The notes beneath the pieces are model-generated. The model was not told the DNA's origin and searched no databases. It saw only the letters and a list, made by a program, of their open reading frames with translations. Source: Balneolales bacterium (lineage in GTDB: Bacteria > Bacteroidota > Rhodothermia > Balneolales > Natronogracilivirgulaceae). Taken from it: a DNA stretch of 64,000 nt. The stretch spans positions 1-64,000 of the forward strand of contig SLKA01000030.1 of NCBI GenBank assembly GCA_007134845.1, given 5' to 3'. This document shows, piece after piece, positions 37,600 through 46,158 of this stretch; the first letter of the stretch is position 1, and every line of letters starts with the position of its first letter. The position numbers and the translations under genes are program-made.

Positions 37600-38036
37600 G
37601 GTGGAAAAATGTTTTTTCTTTGGCCAAATCGGTGGCTTCATGCGTAGCCGCGGCTATGCGTTTGCCACCATGGCTGCGTCGATCGACTTTTGGATTCGGC
37701 CCTACTCGTTTGCCCGCATCATCGTTGGTGAGCAGTTCCATCTCGCAGTGAATAAAACCGTGTCCGTCACTCCAGCCCAACGTCAGAAGTCGAAACCCGC
37801 GATAATGACCGGCCTCGCTATGGTCGTGTTGGTAGCCCAGGTATTCTGCTTTTTTGCTTCTGTTGCGCTTGTAAGGACTTTCATCGATAATCAGGAATTT
37901 GGGTTTTTTCCGCCTGGTAAGTTCAGTAAATTCACTGGTAATGCGACCGGCAATCTGATAGAGCAACTTGCGCCAGTTATGGCAAACCTGACCGAGCAGT
38001 CGATAAAAAGCATCCAGGCTTGCATCCCGGAGCTGT
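37600..38036 (-). pseudogene. IS4-type transposase remnant
   Basis: The reverse frame from 38036 reads LRDASLDAFYRLL then FLIIDESPYKRNRSKKAEYL and YRGFRLLTLGWSDGHGFIH, then KVDRRSHGGKRIAAATHEATDL. These match the DDE catalytic core of IS4-like transposases (first Asp in IIDES, second in LGWSDG). A TAA (38039-38037) blocks the N-terminal part and the C-terminal third, including the catalytic Glu region, is missing, so it is dead. No clear element ends are found; GAATAAGT (38072-38079) and ACTTATTC (38138-38145) form an inverted pair outside it but need not be element ends. It sits just before the sugar operon at 38242. Confidence 0.8.
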
Positions 38037-38241
38037 TATGAATCGAAAAAATGGTTAGTTTATCCTACTTGGAATAAGTTCTTTCTAATTGTTTTTTTTA
38101 AGTGTTTAGTGACTCTTAAAAATTCAAAAACCAGTGGACTTATTCTATAATATATTATTGTTATTCAATAAATTGCCTCCTTTCTTCATCACACTTTTTT
38201 ACTGCGACAATTGAGTTCTTTAATTTAAAAATAGATTTTGT

Positions 38242-39129
38242 ATGAAAAATAAACGGTGGTTATTACTGGTTTGCTTTTTTTTAAACTCGTTTAATGTCGA
38301 AACTGTTTTTGCCAATGATCCGAATGAATCCAAACGCCTGGTGCTTGTTGCCGGTGGACCCAGCCATAATGCAGGAGAGCATGAACACCGAGCCGGTATA
38401 TTACTGATGGAACGATGTCTCACTGGAGTTTCAGGACTGGAAGTGAGTACTCATTTTGACGGATGGCCGTCGGATGACCGTGCTTTTGAACATGCAGACG
38501 CTATTCACCTTTTCATGGATGGCGGTCATCGGCACCCTGTGATTCAGGAGGACCGGTTGCAATTGATGCAACAGCTTATTGACAATGGCACGAGTTTCGG
38601 AGCGATGCACTATGCTGTTGAAGTTCCCAAAGATGATGGTGGTGAACAATTTATGGACTGGATCGGTGGATATTATGAGACCCACTTCTCCGTGAATCCT
38701 TTCTGGGAGCCCCATTTTGACAATCTGCCCAATCATCCTGTCATGCGTGGAGTAGAACCTTTTTCCGTGCGTGACGAATGGTATTTTAGTATTCGCTTCC
38801 GCAATGACAAAGTAGGGGTTACTCCGCTTCTTGTGGATACTCCTTCAGATGATACTCGCAGGGGCCCCTATGTTTCGCCTCGCGGACCATATGACCACAT
38901 AGTCGAACAGAAAGGGAAAAGCGAAATCGTTTCCTGGGTAGTGGAGCGGAAAGATGGAGGACGTGGATTCGGCTTCACAGGTGGTCATTTTCACGAAAAC
39001 TGGGGCGATGAAAATTTTCGTAAGTACGTTCTGAATGCTTTGGTCTGGCTGACAGGGCTGGATGTGCCTGACACGGGTGTGCAATGTGAGGTAACACAAG
39101 CCGATCTTTTAGAAAACCTGGATGATTAA
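38242..39129 (+). CDS. Exported ThuA-like protein
   Basis: A signal peptide (to about residue 25, VFANDP) precedes a ThuA fold: KRLVLVAGGPSHNAGEHEHRAG, then HADAIHLFMDGGHRHP and a class-I-glutamine-amidotransferase-like domain with FGAMHYAVEVPKDDGG. ThuA proteins are linked to breakdown of disaccharides via 3-keto forms, though their reaction is unsettled. 295 aa. It is the first of four co-directional genes all exported, spaced 43-130 bp. Upstream are an AT-rich stretch and a dead transposase, which may mark acquisition of the cluster. Confidence 0.88.
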   Translation: MKNKRWLLLVCFFLNSFNVETVFANDPNESKRLVLVAGGPSHNAGEHEHRAGILLMERCLTGVSGLEVSTHFDGWPSDDRAFEHADAIHLFMDGGHRHPVIQEDRLQLMQQLIDNGTSFGAMHYAVEVPKDDGGEQFMDWIGGYYETHFSVNPFWEPHFDNLPNHPVMRGVEPFSVRDEWYFSIRFRNDKVGVTPLLVDTPSDDTRRGPYVSPRGPYDHIVEQKGKSEIVSWVVERKDGGRGFGFTGGHFHENWGDENFRKYVLNALVWLTGLDVPDTGVQCEVTQADLLENLDD

Positions 39130-39172
39130 ATTTATTACATAACTGAAACAGAACTCCTTAGATAATTTTAAA

Positions 39173-40510
39173 ATGGATAATAAAGGCACCACCTCAAAAA
39201 AGGGAATTACCAGACGCGATTTTGTTAAAACAACCTCTTTGGCAACGAGCGGGCTGATGCTTGGTTCCATGCCATTGAAATCGAGTGCTTATGTCACAGG
39301 CAGCGACATGCTCAAGGTAGCAGTGATCGGTTGTGGCGGAAGGGGGTCCGGTGCTGCTTTCAACGCACTGTCTGCCGGCACTGACATCAAACTGGTAGCG
39401 ATGGCCGATCTTTTCCAGGACCGTCTGGACGAAAGTTATTCCCGGCTTTCCCAGCGCTATGGTGACTCCGAGCAACTCGATGTACCAGACGAACACAAGT
39501 TTACCGGATTTGACTCCTACAAACACGCCATCGATCTTGCCGATGTTGTACTGCTTGCTACGCCACCGGGATTACGGCCCCATCATTATAAATATGCCGT
39601 TGAAAAAGGGAAACATGTGTTTATGGAAAAACCCCTTGCAACCGATTCACCAGGTGTTCGCAGTGTTCTGGAGTCTGGTAAAATCGCCAGGGAAAAAAAA
39701 CTTAATGTGGTTGTTGGGCTACAACGTCGTTACCAGAAGAATTATCGGGAAATATTGCGACGTATTCATAACCGTGAACTTGGCGATATCATCTCCGGTC
39801 AAATATATTGGAACCAGGGAGAGCTATGGGTAAGGGAACGTAAAACGGAATATACCGAAATGGAATACCAAAACAGGAACTGGTACTATTTCAACTGGTT
39901 ATGCGGAGACCATATCCTCGAGCAGCATATTCACCAGATTGATGTTGCCAATTGGTTTCTGGGTGAATATCCTCTGAAAGCGCAAGGCATGGGTGGACGT
40001 GAAGTTCGAACAGGCAAGGAGTATGGCGAAATCTTTGACCACCATTTTGTCGAATTTACCTATCCCAGTGGAGCCGTCATCGCCAGCCAGTGTCGTCAGA
40101 TTCCGGGATGTTTTAATCGAGTAGCCGAAGATTTTCAGGGTACCCGAGGTTTTCTCAACATAGATGGCAGCAATAATGCCATCATCCGGGATCGAGAACA
40201 GAATGTCCGCTATGATCATGATGGTCTCGACGACCCCAATCCATATCAAATGGAAATAGATGAACTATTCGAATCCATTCGTCGGGGTAACGTCATTGAC
40301 GACACCGAATTCGGTGCCAAAGCAACGCTTTCGGCATTGATGGGACGTATGGCTACCTACTCAGGACAAGTGATCGAATGGAATGCTGCATTGAATTCCC
40401 AGCGTAAACTGGTACCCGATTATGTCGATTGGGATACTGTGCCTCCTGTTCTTCCGGATGAGAACGGTTACTATCCGGTTCCGATTCCCGGGAAAACCGA
40501 GGTATTGTAA
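39173..40510 (+). CDS. Tat-exported Gfo/Idh/MocA oxidoreductase
   Basis: A twin-arginine signal is clear (TRRDFVKTTSLATSGLML, residues 14-31). The NAD(P) Rossmann start is VAVIGCGGRGSG; EKPLATD is the active-site Lys-Pro motif, and CGDHILEQHIHQIDVANWF carries the conserved His/Asp. 445 aa. Members of this exported group oxidise sugar hydroxyls, often to 3-keto forms, using tightly bound cofactor. The neighbours (ThuA, sugar isomerase, DUF1080) support a periplasmic 3-keto-glycoside pathway. The exact sugar is unknown. Confidence 0.92.
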   Translation: MDNKGTTSKKGITRRDFVKTTSLATSGLMLGSMPLKSSAYVTGSDMLKVAVIGCGGRGSGAAFNALSAGTDIKLVAMADLFQDRLDESYSRLSQRYGDSEQLDVPDEHKFTGFDSYKHAIDLADVVLLATPPGLRPHHYKYAVEKGKHVFMEKPLATDSPGVRSVLESGKIAREKKLNVVVGLQRRYQKNYREILRRIHNRELGDIISGQIYWNQGELWVRERKTEYTEMEYQNRNWYYFNWLCGDHILEQHIHQIDVANWFLGEYPLKAQGMGGREVRTGKEYGEIFDHHFVEFTYPSGAVIASQCRQIPGCFNRVAEDFQGTRGFLNIDGSNNAIIRDREQNVRYDHDGLDDPNPYQMEIDELFESIRRGNVIDDTEFGAKATLSALMGRMATYSGQVIEWNAALNSQRKLVPDYVDWDTVPPVLPDENGYYPVPIPGKTEVL

Positions 40511-40654
40511 GCAACATCACATTGGCAGAAGGCGGATGTTGTTTTCTGTCCTTATTTTTGGCGTGATCGGCAGAACCTGACTACGATATTAGATTAACCA
40601 ACAGACTCTTTTAAAAACAACAGTTTTCAAAACAACAGGGTGAATCTTAAAAAA

Positions 40655-41647
40655 ATGAATGATACTAAAATATCGAATGAAGCAGTTCCCTACATTCAGG
40701 GTCGTCGGGATATGATTCGGAATGCAGCAGCACTAGCCGCATTGGTGACAACAGGAATGTTTGGAGCAGGTGTGCGTGAAGTGATGGCTGCAAGGAAGAA
40801 AACAGGTTCCTCGACGGAACGACGTGGACGAATTCAGCAGGTATTGGTTTCATGGCCTTATATGGCTTTTGGTGACAAATGGAATCTTGATCAACTTTGC
40901 CAGGCTGCTGTTGACCTGGGATGCAAGGGGATCGAACTGGTGGGACCTGCCGAGTGGCCGACCATGCGCAAATACGGACTGAAATGTGCCATGGCTGTAA
41001 ACGGCATGCCGGACCCTCCATTCGCAAAAGGTCTGAATAACCCGCGCTATCAGCCTGAAGTTATCGAAAAGACTAAACGCAGGATTGAAGAATGCGGGGA
41101 AGCTGGTGTTCCTTCAGTAATTGCTTTTACAGGATATAAATACCGAAATAATGATCGTCCGGAACAAGGTGAAATACCACTGGACGAGGGTGCCGATAAT
41201 ACTGTTAATGGGTTGAAGGAGCTGGCCCGGCATGCGGAACGCCATGGCGCAACCATTTGCCTTGAGCATCTCAATTCACGAGTGCCCGACGATGATTTCC
41301 GTGGCCATCCCCCTTATCAGGGCGACGATATTGACTACTGCGCTAATATTATCCGGCGCGTAGGTTCACCCCGGGTAAAATTACTGTTCGATATCTACCA
41401 TGTTCAGATAATGAACGGAGATATCATTGCTCGTATCCGGGAATATGGTAACGATCTGATTGGCCACATTCATACAGCAGGAGTACCGGGCCGGGGCGAG
41501 TTGGATAAGTCGCAAGAGCTGAACTACCCGGCCATTATGGAAGCGTTGCTGGAAGTTGGCTATAAAGGATATGTTGGCCAGGAATTTATTCCAACACGCA
41601 ATCCAATGGAAGGGCTTCGTTACGCTGTTTCTCTTTGTGATGTGTAA
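40655..41647 (+). CDS. Tat-exported hydroxypyruvate-isomerase-like TIM barrel
   Basis: The N-terminus GRRDMIRNAAALAALVTTG is a twin-arginine signal. The barrel has VKLLFDIYHVQIMNGDI, GHIHTAGVPGRGELD and QELNYPAIMEALLEVGYKGYVGQEF, which are the metal and catalytic segments of the Hyi/xylose-isomerase-like family. About 330 aa. ATG 40655 is preferred to an upstream GTG at 40640. Export to the periplasm and its partners suggest that it isomerises or epimerises a keto-sugar rather than hydroxypyruvate itself. Confidence 0.88.
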   Translation: MNDTKISNEAVPYIQGRRDMIRNAAALAALVTTGMFGAGVREVMAARKKTGSSTERRGRIQQVLVSWPYMAFGDKWNLDQLCQAAVDLGCKGIELVGPAEWPTMRKYGLKCAMAVNGMPDPPFAKGLNNPRYQPEVIEKTKRRIEECGEAGVPSVIAFTGYKYRNNDRPEQGEIPLDEGADNTVNGLKELARHAERHGATICLEHLNSRVPDDDFRGHPPYQGDDIDYCANIIRRVGSPRVKLLFDIYHVQIMNGDIIARIREYGNDLIGHIHTAGVPGRGELDKSQELNYPAIMEALLEVGYKGYVGQEFIPTRNPMEGLRYAVSLCDV

Positions 41648-41690
41648 GAGGCTGGTTAAATGTGTTATTAAACACTAATGAAAAAAGACT

Positions 41691-42545
41691 ATGAACATCG
41701 CAGGATCAATGGAATGGTTGCAAAAATTTAAAAAAAACGGGCTTCTTCTGATCATCCCGGTACTGATTGTTACATGTTCCGGCAGCGGGAACTCCAATAT
41801 TCGTCAGGAGCAGTGGGTGGATCTTTTCAACGGAAAAAATCTAGATGGATGGGATCTCAAGATCACCGGGTTTGATCTCAACGACAACTACAATGAAACA
41901 TTCCGGGTTGAGGATGACTTGCTTAAGGTACGGTATGATCAATATGAAAATTTTGATGGCCGTTTCGGCCACATCTTCTATGAAGAGCCTTTTTCCCACT
42001 ACAGGCTGAAGGTTGAATATCGTTTTGTTGGTGAACAGGCTCCCGGTGGGCCTGGATGGGCATTTCGGAACAACGGCATCATGTTCCATTCGCAATCGGC
42101 TGCAAGCATGGAACGGGATCAGGATTTTCCGGTTTCTATAGAGTTTCAGTTATTGGGAGGAGACGGTGAAAACGATCGGTCTAACGGCAGTGTCTGCACG
42201 CCGGGTACGCATGTAGTGATTGACGGGGAGTTGAAAACCGCTCACTGTACCAGTTCCAGTGGGCCTACACATCATGGTGATCAATGGGTTGTGGCCGAGC
42301 TGGTAGCCCTCGGGGATTCGCTGATCCAGCATATTCTCAATGGCGAGGTGGTTATGGAGTATTCGGGCACACAGCTTGAGGACGGGACACCGCTTTCCGG
42401 GGGCTACGTCGCATTGCAGGCGGAGAGTCATCCAACAGATTTCCGCTCGGTCCGTATTCTGAACCTGAAGGGCTGTATGGACACCAGGGCGAAAAATTAT
42501 AAATCCTTCTTTGTAAAATCTGATCCTGGTGCCTGCGAATACTGA
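41691..42545 (+). CDS. DUF1080 (3-keto-disaccharide hydrolase) lipoprotein
   Basis: A lipobox (LIVTCSGSG) marks a lipoprotein. The DUF1080 fold begins WVDLFNGKNLDGWDLK and continues with APGGPGWAFRNNGIMFHSQS and SIEFQLLGGDGENDRSNGSV. DUF1080 proteins include shown 3-keto-glycoside hydrolases. The C-terminus LKGCMDTRAKNYKSFFVKSD ending GACEY is a copy of the Bacteroidota surface repeat GC(T/M)D..A.NY....D.G.CEY, here fused to an enzyme. 284 aa. Last gene of the four-gene sugar cluster; the stop overlaps in frame region with the next open frame. Confidence 0.88.
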   Translation: MNIAGSMEWLQKFKKNGLLLIIPVLIVTCSGSGNSNIRQEQWVDLFNGKNLDGWDLKITGFDLNDNYNETFRVEDDLLKVRYDQYENFDGRFGHIFYEEPFSHYRLKVEYRFVGEQAPGGPGWAFRNNGIMFHSQSAASMERDQDFPVSIEFQLLGGDGENDRSNGSVCTPGTHVVIDGELKTAHCTSSSGPTHHGDQWVVAELVALGDSLIQHILNGEVVMEYSGTQLEDGTPLSGGYVALQAESHPTDFRSVRILNLKGCMDTRAKNYKSFFVKSDPGACEY

Positions 42546-42564
42546 TAAAAAGGGCAATAACCCC

Positions 42565-43767
42565 ATGGTATCTCCGAATGATGTGAGAGGATTGCCTGAA
42601 AGCGATCTAACCAGAATCCGCGAAATGCCGTTTCTCTATCTGAAAGGTTTTGCAATGGGGTCGGCTGATGTGGTTCCGGGTGTTAGCGGCGGGACCATGG
42701 CGCTAATCCTCGGTATCTATTCGCGACTGATTTTTGCAATCAAAAGTGTCGATCTTGAATCGATCAGGCAGGTATTTACACTGAAATGGGGAGAGGTATT
42801 TGAGCGCATCCACTGGATGTTCCTGATATCCATTTTCCTCGGCGGGGTGTCCGCCATCTTTTTTTTCACCAGGGTGGTTGCACTTCCCGTTTTGATGCAT
42901 ACCCATCCGGAAATTATCTATGGACTGTTTTTCGGACTCATTGCCGGTTCGATTTTACTGCTTCTGAAGGCTGTCGGTGATGTCGGATGGAGGGAAGTGG
43001 CCACGGTTGCCGCCGGAGCCGCCATCGGATTCCGCATTGTCACCCTGGTGCCGACCGACACACCCGAAACCGTATTGTTTGTGTTTTTGAGTGGCAGCCT
43101 GGCGGTTACCGCGATGATCCTGCCAGGAATTTCCGGCTCTTTTATCCTGCTGATCCTTCGCAAATACGAATACATCCTCGGTAATATCGCGTTGCTGGGG
43201 ACAGAGCGCACCATGGAGGCCGTCTTGGTGCTCATTCCATTCGGACTGGGGATGGTGGCGGGGTTGGTTGTTTTCGTGCGTCTGCTGTCGTGGCTGATCA
43301 AACGGTATCATATCCTCACACTCTGCCTGCTGGTTGGATTCATGGCCGGATCGCTCTATGTGATCTGGCCCTTTCAGGAGAGGGAATATACAGAAATAGT
43401 CGACTCGCAGGAGATGCCGATTCAGGATCCGCTGGTTCAGGAGCTGATGGAACGTGAGCAGGAGGGCAGGGAGCCGGAGCGACGTCGTCCCGAGTATTGG
43501 AAAGCGGGCCCGGTCATCAATCCTGAAGACCCGGAAACCGAACAAAAAGTGGAGGTTATTCATGTGCGCCGGAGGCTGATCAGCAGCAGTCCCTACTGGC
43601 CTGACTGGACCGCTCCTTCCTCTGATGATAGGTTTGAGGGAGGGTGGGGGCCGCTTTATGGTGGTTTGGGAACCATGTTCGCGGGTTTTCTCCTGGTTGG
43701 ATATCTCGGGCGGCTTATGAGACGTAAAAACACGGACGGCAGCAGCGATGGAATCGGCCTGCCATAG
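42565..43767 (+). CDS. DUF368 undecaprenyl-phosphate translocase (PopT-like)
   Basis: The first helices show KGFAMGSADVVPGVSGGTMALILGIYSRLI, the family signature, repeated in an inverted half as MILPGISGSFILLILRKYEYIL. Proteins of this family have been shown to return undecaprenyl phosphate across the membrane. I take ATG 42565; the open frame also runs from a GTG at 42529 inside the previous gene. A hydrophilic stretch of about 75 residues (RPF numbering about 270-345, rich in Glu and Arg) sits before the last helix and makes this protein longer (400 aa) than the usual 300. It is 20 bp behind the sugar cluster but probably unrelated to it. Confidence 0.9.
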   Translation: MVSPNDVRGLPESDLTRIREMPFLYLKGFAMGSADVVPGVSGGTMALILGIYSRLIFAIKSVDLESIRQVFTLKWGEVFERIHWMFLISIFLGGVSAIFFFTRVVALPVLMHTHPEIIYGLFFGLIAGSILLLLKAVGDVGWREVATVAAGAAIGFRIVTLVPTDTPETVLFVFLSGSLAVTAMILPGISGSFILLILRKYEYILGNIALLGTERTMEAVLVLIPFGLGMVAGLVVFVRLLSWLIKRYHILTLCLLVGFMAGSLYVIWPFQEREYTEIVDSQEMPIQDPLVQELMEREQEGREPERRRPEYWKAGPVINPEDPETEQKVEVIHVRRRLISSSPYWPDWTAPSSDDRFEGGWGPLYGGLGTMFAGFLLVGYLGRLMRRKNTDGSSDGIGLP

Positions 43768-43779
43768 TGCAATATCCGG

Positions 43780-43808
43780 TTCAATTCGGGCGGGATAAAT
43801 GCTATATT
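43780..43808 (+). promoter_or_regulatory. Possible promoter of the UspA gene
   Basis: TTCAAT (43780-43785) and TATATT (43803-43808) are separated by 17 bp and lie 51 bp before the ATG at 43859. The same TT-AAT/TATATT pair at 17 bp occurs before the tRNA at 46001. Confidence 0.4.
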
Positions 43809-43858
43809 GCAGATAGAAAAATGGATTTCCTACGGGCACTTCTGAATAGAGGAAGAAT

Positions 43859-44845
43859 ATGAAAAAGCTGAATCGCATTCTGGTACCCACAGATTTTTCT
43901 GATGGATCCCGGAAAGCCTATTCTTATGTGGAGTCACTGCTCAGTGTATTTGGTGGGAGAGTGGATATGATCAATATCGTGGCGACCATCAAGTATCTTC
44001 AGGAGAGCATGAAAAAAGTCGGCTATCCGTTTTCGCTGGATCAGGATGTCTATCCGCAAATCATCGAGCAGGCCCAGGAGAAGGTGGTCAGGGAGCTTGA
44101 AGAGTATATATCTGAAGAACACCGGGGGGAAGCGGTGGTGAAAATCGGGCGCAAAGCGTACGAAATTATCCTTGAGCATGCGCACAAGCAAAAGTATGAC
44201 CTCATTCTGATGGGTGCCCAGGGACTGCATGCCGATAAAATCATCCGCGGACATGTGACCGAGAAAGTGATACGATTCAGCAAGATACCGGTGCTTTCCG
44301 TATCGGGAACGGTGATGCCCGAGAGTACGGAAAATATTCTGGTACCGACTGATTTTTCCGATTTTTCGCTGAGGGCGATATTGCCGGCGGCGATTATGGC
44401 CGGACGCTTGAAGTCAAGAATCACCCTGTTCAATGTGAAGGAGCTGCATGGATCCGAGCCGGATCAGGATACGGGTGCGGATGAGGATGCACTCCATCAG
44501 TTCCGGAAGAAAGTGGCCAGGAAGGTGTATGACTTCTTCAGGGAGCGGCCCAAAGCGAAGTTGCAGCTTGAATCAGTGGATGATGACGAGCTCTTCCTGC
44601 ATTTTGAAAGGGATGAGGAGCAGTACAGGATACCCTTGCATATGGAGCAGGTGCGCGGTATCTCGGCCCACTACGAGATCGTCGATTATGCTGAGGAACA
44701 AGCGGACATGATCGTCATCGCTACGCACGGGCGCAGCGGGTTGTCGCATATTTTCATGGGTTCAACGGCAGAGAAGGTGGTCCAGTGGGCGAAGATCCCT
44801 GTGCTCACGACGCGACCGGGGGAGATGTTCCGCAAGAAGAAATAG
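43859..44845 (+). CDS. Universal stress protein with two UspA domains
   Basis: Two UspA domains lie in tandem: residues about 1-147 (RILVPTDFSDGSRKAYSYVE, ending VIRFSKIPVLSVSG) and about 155-325 (ILVPTDFSDFSLRAILPAA, ending MIVIATHGRSGLSHIFMGST). The second has the ATP-binding G-X2-G-X9-G(S/T) pattern (HGRSGLSHIFMGSTAE); the first shows MGAQGLHADKIIRGHVTEK, a weaker form. 328 aa, cytosolic. It has a DQDTGADED acidic patch between the domains. Role in stress response is by family only. Confidence 0.93.
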   Translation: MKKLNRILVPTDFSDGSRKAYSYVESLLSVFGGRVDMINIVATIKYLQESMKKVGYPFSLDQDVYPQIIEQAQEKVVRELEEYISEEHRGEAVVKIGRKAYEIILEHAHKQKYDLILMGAQGLHADKIIRGHVTEKVIRFSKIPVLSVSGTVMPESTENILVPTDFSDFSLRAILPAAIMAGRLKSRITLFNVKELHGSEPDQDTGADEDALHQFRKKVARKVYDFFRERPKAKLQLESVDDDELFLHFERDEEQYRIPLHMEQVRGISAHYEIVDYAEEQADMIVIATHGRSGLSHIFMGSTAEKVVQWAKIPVLTTRPGEMFRKKK

Positions 44846-44871
44846 ACGCATGACAATGCAGCTGGCAGTTA

Positions 44872-45711
44872 TTATCGCGGTATTCCGCGCCGGAGTTGTC
44901 GGTCAGAAAAGAAATCATCCGGAATCGGTTCGTTGAAGGTGCGGTCTTTCCATCGCAACTCGGTTTTTCGTCCATCCTCCAGATCGTACATGACCATTTG
45001 GCCCGGCCGCCACAGGTCGCCGGTGACGTTGCGGTAGTCATGCAGTTCAAGCCGTTTGAAGATTTCGCCGGCCGGGTTGAAATACTCCGCTTTGATGAGC
45101 AGGTATTCATCCGGGTCGATGTGGAAGTGGATGCGGTCGTATTGGCTTTCATGTCGCGGCACGGCCTCCAGGACGATACGTTCGCTGTCACGCTCAAGCT
45201 CCGTGAAATCAAAATTATCCGGATTTTGCTGCCCAAGATCCTCGTATGTGAAATCACTGCCCATGAACCGGTCGCTGCGCTGTGAAGCGCCGATGGTTTG
45301 CACACGTCCAACGGCCGGAAGGTATATGCGCTGCGTTTCCTCACTGTTTTCCGTGATGGTGAGAAGTCCGGTTCCGCGGACATCAGCTGGCGCTTCGAAA
45401 AACACAAGCTGTTTGGTGATATTATCCCGGGTGATGCTCCATGAGCGCAGTTCCCGCGTGCGGGTCCGGCCGCGCGCGTTATGGATGGCCATAATCATGG
45501 TGGAGGACTCGTACTCGACAGCGCTTCGCCGCCGGTCCAGCTCCTCGAACACCGATCTGGCATCTTCTTCAGGTTGATATGAGCTGGATGATTCGGAGGA
45601 TGCGATCCCTGCTTTTGACACACCTGCTTCCGCTGCGAACGGCATCGGTATAAAAAGCGGAACTGCCAGGAGCAGGAGTGTCGGTACACGGAATGATCGG
45701 TTAGATGACAT
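44872..45711 (-). CDS. Outer-membrane lipoprotein-sorting-type protein (LolA-like)
   Basis: ATG 45711 gives the signal peptide (residues 1-29); an upstream extension to 45780 does not add a useful leader. The mature part shows SSTMIMAIHNARGRTRTRELRSWSI, a LolA-like curved beta-sheet, then VRGTGLLTITENSEETQRIYLPAVGRVQTI and GSDFTYEDLGQQN, as in the PF17131 group. About 279 aa. Related proteins work with RND-type exporters of lipids or carotenoid-like compounds. No exporter lies near. It is convergent with the UspA gene, 26 bp apart. Confidence 0.85.
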   Translation of the reverse strand: MSSNRSFRVPTLLLLAVPLFIPMPFAAEAGVSKAGIASSESSSSYQPEEDARSVFEELDRRRSAVEYESSTMIMAIHNARGRTRTRELRSWSITRDNITKQLVFFEAPADVRGTGLLTITENSEETQRIYLPAVGRVQTIGASQRSDRFMGSDFTYEDLGQQNPDNFDFTELERDSERIVLEAVPRHESQYDRIHFHIDPDEYLLIKAEYFNPAGEIFKRLELHDYRNVTGDLWRPGQMVMYDLEDGRKTELRWKDRTFNEPIPDDFFSDRQLRRGIPR

Positions 45712-46000
45712 GGGTTGAGATGAGTATAATTGTGGTTGTTGGCTCTGATGATTATGGACTTCAAAGCATGTTAACTTCAATAAACGTTCGTTTTGGAAAA
45801 TATCACTGTGGAAAACGGAGAGTCGGTCATCAAAATTCCATTTGAGTAACGTATTTTAGAAAATAACAGGTTAGCTTGTGACACATGGATGTGGCTTTCA
45901 CACAAATTCTGATGCTTTGCAATTGAATAGACAGAAAAAAACGTATATATTTAAAAGTTAAGGAACTTTTGCAGAAAATTGGATTCATCTGCCAGGATCC
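45712..46000. other. Intergenic region before the tRNA
   Basis: About 290 bp holding the putative promoter at 45923-45951; nothing else is seen. AT-rich, with no credible open frame on either strand. Confidence 0.6.
45923..45951 (+). promoter_or_regulatory. Promoter for the CAU tRNA
   Basis: TTGAAT (45923-45928), a 17-bp spacer and TATATT (45946-45951) lie 50 bp upstream of the tRNA at 46001. It matches the layout upstream of tRNA-Ser. Confidence 0.55.
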
Positions 46001-46074
46001 GGGCCCGTAGCTCAGTTGGTCAGAGCAGTCGACTCATAATCGATTGGTCGGGGGTTCAAGTCCCTCCGGGCCCA
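46001..46074 (+). tRNA. tRNA with CAU anticodon (Met or Ile2)
   Basis: The acceptor arms GGGCCCG and CGGGCCC pair over seven bases; discriminator is A at 46074. The anticodon loop CTCATAA gives CAU. The D-arm AGCTCAGTTGGTCAGAGC and T-arm GGGGGTTCAAGTCCC are intact. CAU could mean elongator Met or, with lysidine, isoleucine; it is not an initiator since the acceptor ends pair fully. CCA is not encoded. Confidence 0.93.
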
Positions 46075-46087
46075 CTTTAGAAGCTCA

Positions 46088-46132
46088 TTAAGTTGTTAAG
46101 AGCGAGATTTTGAGATTTTTTTTACAACTTAA
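46088..46132. other. Inverted repeat between tRNA and kinase
   Basis: TTAAGTTGT (46088-46096) and ACAACTTAA (46124-46132) are perfect nine-base arms with 27 nt between. They lie downstream of both convergent transcripts, so they may form a bidirectional stop signal, although no T-run follows directly. Confidence 0.35.
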
Positions 46133-46158
46133 GGGAGGCGGCCACAATTTCCATATCC

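Noticed and set aside
37568-38041. Forward frame across the transposase relic
   Set aside because: It is the complement of the IS4-type reading frame.
38072-38145. Inverted pair GAATAAGT/ACTTATTC as IS ends
   Set aside because: Both arms lie on the same side of the relic and only 8 bp match, so they cannot bound the element.
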